Source: Isoetes taiwanensis
Taxonomy: Eukaryota; Streptophyta; Lycopodiopsida; Isoetales; Isoetaceae
Direction of reading: 5' to 3'
NCBI GenBank assembly: GCA_021234155.1
Contig: JAJEKV010000038.1
Span: forward strand, 9,758,092 to 9,822,091
Length of the DNA: 64,000 bases
The translations under genes were made by a program, and so were the position numbers. This document shows positions 62,176 to 64,000 of the stretch, piece by piece. The notes under the pieces are model-generated. The model did no database searches. It had not been told where the DNA came from and saw nothing but the letters and a program-made list of their open reading frames with translations. Within the stretch, counting starts at the first letter, position 1. The number at the start of each line of letters is the position of its first letter.

Positions 62176-63090
62176 AAGTTTCTTTTGTATTCGGAATACC
62201 CCCGCAACCATCCCCCGACATTGCTTGTTCTTTTGCAGATATGGGAAGCGCAAAACAAATATTTAGCATGTTTGAGCGTGGTGAACCTGAAAAGTAAAGG
62301 AAAGGTCGCCGATAAGAAAAAGGGTTCGACGTCCCTAAAAAGGAAATGACCATAACCCGTGGGAGAGAAATGCGTGGCTTTACAGACCTCGACATACTCG
62401 AAAGGGTTCTGCAGAAGGTTGTGGACAAAGAATTCACGCTTGAAGAAATGTCAAAAGAGCTGCACAAGTAAGAACTACAAAACATTCTTTCCCCGCTTTT
62501 GTTAGTTTGGGCGTAGTGTATTCGATACACTTTCACGCCTTAATTTGTAAAACAAAGTGTATTCCGGAATACACTCTGGCTTCGGAGTGTTAGCCAAAGT
62601 GTATTCCGGAATACACTTTGGCTTCGGAGTGTTAGCCAAAGTGTATTCCGGAATACACTTTAGCTTTTGAGGGAAAACCAAAGTGTATTCCGGAATACAC
62701 TTTGGCCTTGAATTGTTAGTTAAAGTGTATTCCGGAATACACTTTAGCTTCAGTTGGTCAACCAAAGTGTATTCCGGAATACACTTTGGCTTGCATGCCT
62801 AGGCCACAGCGTATTCTCGAATACCCTTTGTTTACAAAATTTGAGATGCGTGTTCCAAAGTAAACCGTACTTCTGTCGAGATGTTTCTTTTCCATGTTTT
62901 CGACCTAATTTAACTTCTTTCTAATGTGGTTTTGTTTTACAGCCAAAAAAATGTCATCACATGTCAAACATGCTTGATGGAACAACTTAACGTTGACAGC
63001 TGGGACAGATGTAGAGAACTTTACCCCATCGCAACCTCGGACGAAAAGGATAGTACAATCGCTCCCTAATTTTGAAGGTGGGTAAGTTCA
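62176..63090 (+). pseudogene. Further exons of the same gene with introns
   Basis: A short intron (about 62,176-62,237, GTAAGT to TTTTGCAG) is followed by coding with QIFSMFERGEPEK and KGKVADKKKGSTSLKRK. From 62,347: TITRGREMRGFTDLDILERV and LQKVVDKEFTLEEMSKELHN, where the last codon is split by an intron (GTAAGA at 62,468 to TTTACAG at 62,942). The next exon reads QKNVITCQTCLMEQLNVDSW, DRCRELYPIATSDEK and, after a one-base shift, IVQSLPNFEGG before GTAAGT at about 63,080. The splice across the 475-bp intron keeps the frame exactly, good evidence that this was a real gene. Function unknown. Confidence 0.5.
62513..62828. repeat. Palindrome array C, exact 42-bp period, eight units, inside an intron
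   Basis: The central 10-mers begin at 62,561, 62,603, 62,645, 62,687, 62,729, 62,771 and 62,813, exactly 42 bp apart each time; a degenerate first unit sits at about 62,515-62,531. The palindrome AGTGTATTCCGGAATACACT is perfect in six successive units, and the conserved part extends to CAAAG and CTTTG (26 bp). The 16-bp linkers differ (GGCTTCGGAGTGTTAGC twice, then AGCTTTTGAGGGAAAAC, CCTTGAATTGTTAG, AGCTTCAGTTGGTCAAC). The last unit has TCTCGA at its centre. The whole array lies inside the 62,468-62,942 intron. Confidence 0.95.
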
Positions 63091-63964
63091 AGAGTTTCTT
63101 GTTTTGGGTTACTTGTGTTACAAAGGCGATTGTTTTGCGAGTAAAAAGAAAATAAGGACTTGGGAGGGCTTCATGCATCTTGTCGGGACAGCGGTGAGGA
63201 GAGGACGCTTATGCGGAAAGGTGTTTTGGACAATGAGCCCTCCGAGTATTTAACGCTTTACAATGTTTGATCAAAACAACATGTTACAGATAGTACACTG
63301 CGGTGATCGCACCAAACTGGCCGAAACAATAAAGCCCCAAGATTTTACGTTGGTAGTAGAATGACCTTCCCTTACGATTTAAGCTCAAAGCGGCCGCTAC
63401 TGACGACCAGCCTTTTAAGAACTCGAAGTTTAATGCATTCGCCGACGGCATAAAGAAGATTACCACGGCAAAACATTGGAGGTTGGTTGTATTTCACTTT
63501 CGAGCATCAAAAGGCCGGCCTTGTGGAAGCCAATTTCAAGACTCATTTTGGTTCCCCACGAAGGCGGTTATGAAAACATGGTTTGGTAAGCAATTATTCG
63601 GAAAACGTTTCATTCGGAATACGTTAGGAGTTTCTATTCCGCACGTTTCTTCTCTAACGTACTTAAACCCTCTCTTATGTTTTTGTTCTTAAGGTACAAA
63701 ACAAACATAAATTACCATGGCGGAGGCCCTAGACCGTTGAGTAAGGTCGAATATCTCACGTTAAGCATCGGAGTTTTGATGGAAAGCGTGCAATGGAACA
63801 CTTCAACACGCTAGTGCGTTTAACTTTTCGAACGTGTTGGAGTTTCCAGCCCGGTTTTGCGAATTTGCAGGACCCTAGCCCTAGTGCACGAGGGAAGAAT
63901 AGTGAATCACCATCGAAGCCACGGAAGTTGATTAACCATCTTCCGGACATGTTCTCACGCCCGT
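63091..63964 (+). pseudogene. C-terminal part of the same gene, methyltransferase-like pattern, runs off the window
   Basis: Coding-like pieces in several frames: DRTKLAETIKPQDFTLVVE (about 63,310), DQPFKNSKFNAFADGIKKI and TTAKHWRLVVFHF (about 63,399-63,504), HQKAGLVEANFKTHFGS (about 63,508) and GGGPRPLSKVEYLTLSIGVL (about 63,720). The GIxxITTAxxWRLVVFxF pattern corresponds to GLTTERSFTIVIVC in the remnant at 760-1080, which supports a shared family. A strand ending in such a hydrophobic run followed by a later PR-x4-KxEYL segment is compatible with a DNA methyltransferase-like fold, but no catalytic motif is clearly readable. The reading is truncated by the window edge. Confidence 0.4.
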
Positions 63965-64000
63965 GAGATTGGGTGCTCGACGATTTTCTCGGCTCGGTAC

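Noticed and set aside
62513-62828. CRISPR array
   Set aside because: Regular repeats with short variable linkers look CRISPR-like, but the linkers are 16 bp and partly identical, the repeat is a perfect palindrome, there are no cas genes, and the setting is a eukaryotic intron.

Overview
This window looks like nuclear DNA of a land plant with a large, repeat-dominated genome. The plant signatures are wall-associated-kinase-like receptor kinase copies, a PPR-motif fragment, a TMK-type leucine-rich-repeat N-terminus, a transmembrane-9-superfamily fragment, cytochrome P450 fragments and a Pollen Ole e 1 domain gene. AT-rich intergenic DNA, GT/AG introns and Helitron, hAT and fold-back elements fit the same picture. 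I recognised no LTR-retrotransposon gag-pol, and there are several relics of DUF7869-like transposase genes. That makes a fern, lycophyte or bryophyte plausible, but this is weak inference and I do not name a species.

Layout. 1-4 kb: broken pieces of a methyltransferase-like gene, an FCP1/NLI-type phosphatase pseudogene and a chimeric P450 fragment. 4.4-5.6 kb: a non-autonomous hAT element with a perfect 8-bp target duplication, followed by a short array of 42-bp-period palindromes. 6.3-8.8 kb: a fold-back element, the TMK fragment and a Helitron helicase relic. 11-17.3 kb: three minus-strand Helitrons, one nested and carrying about 1.45 kb of almost pure pyrimidine, one carrying a P450 fragment. 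19-26 kb: a transposase fragment, WAK-like receptor kinase pseudogene 1 (interrupted by a small TIR element), a TIR element and a PPR pseudogene. 30-37.5 kb: a TM9SF pseudogene and WAK-like pseudogene 2 (interrupted by a different TIR element). 37.6-41.3 kb: T/G-rich repeats and a 1.7-kb CATGCC minisatellite. 44.7-45.2 kb: the only gene that looks intact, a two-exon Ole e 1 family gene. 46-55 kb: several unrelated tandem repeats. 54.9-59.8 kb: two transposase-like pseudogenes lying tail to tail. 60.2-64 kb: a broken multi-exon gene with an acidic/basic hinge, a possible ParB-like segment and more, with palindrome arrays just upstream and inside one intron.

Most genes here are dead. Apart from the Ole e 1 gene, every recognised gene has frameshifts, stops, deletions or insertions, so there is no operon-like cooperation to describe. 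The most unusual structures are (i) the palindrome arrays with a near-fixed 42-bp period at three loci, (ii) the multi-domain gene at 60.8-64 kb, a relative of which seems to lie at the left edge, and (iii) the polypyrimidine tract inside a Helitron. All family names come from reading motifs by eye; no searches were run.
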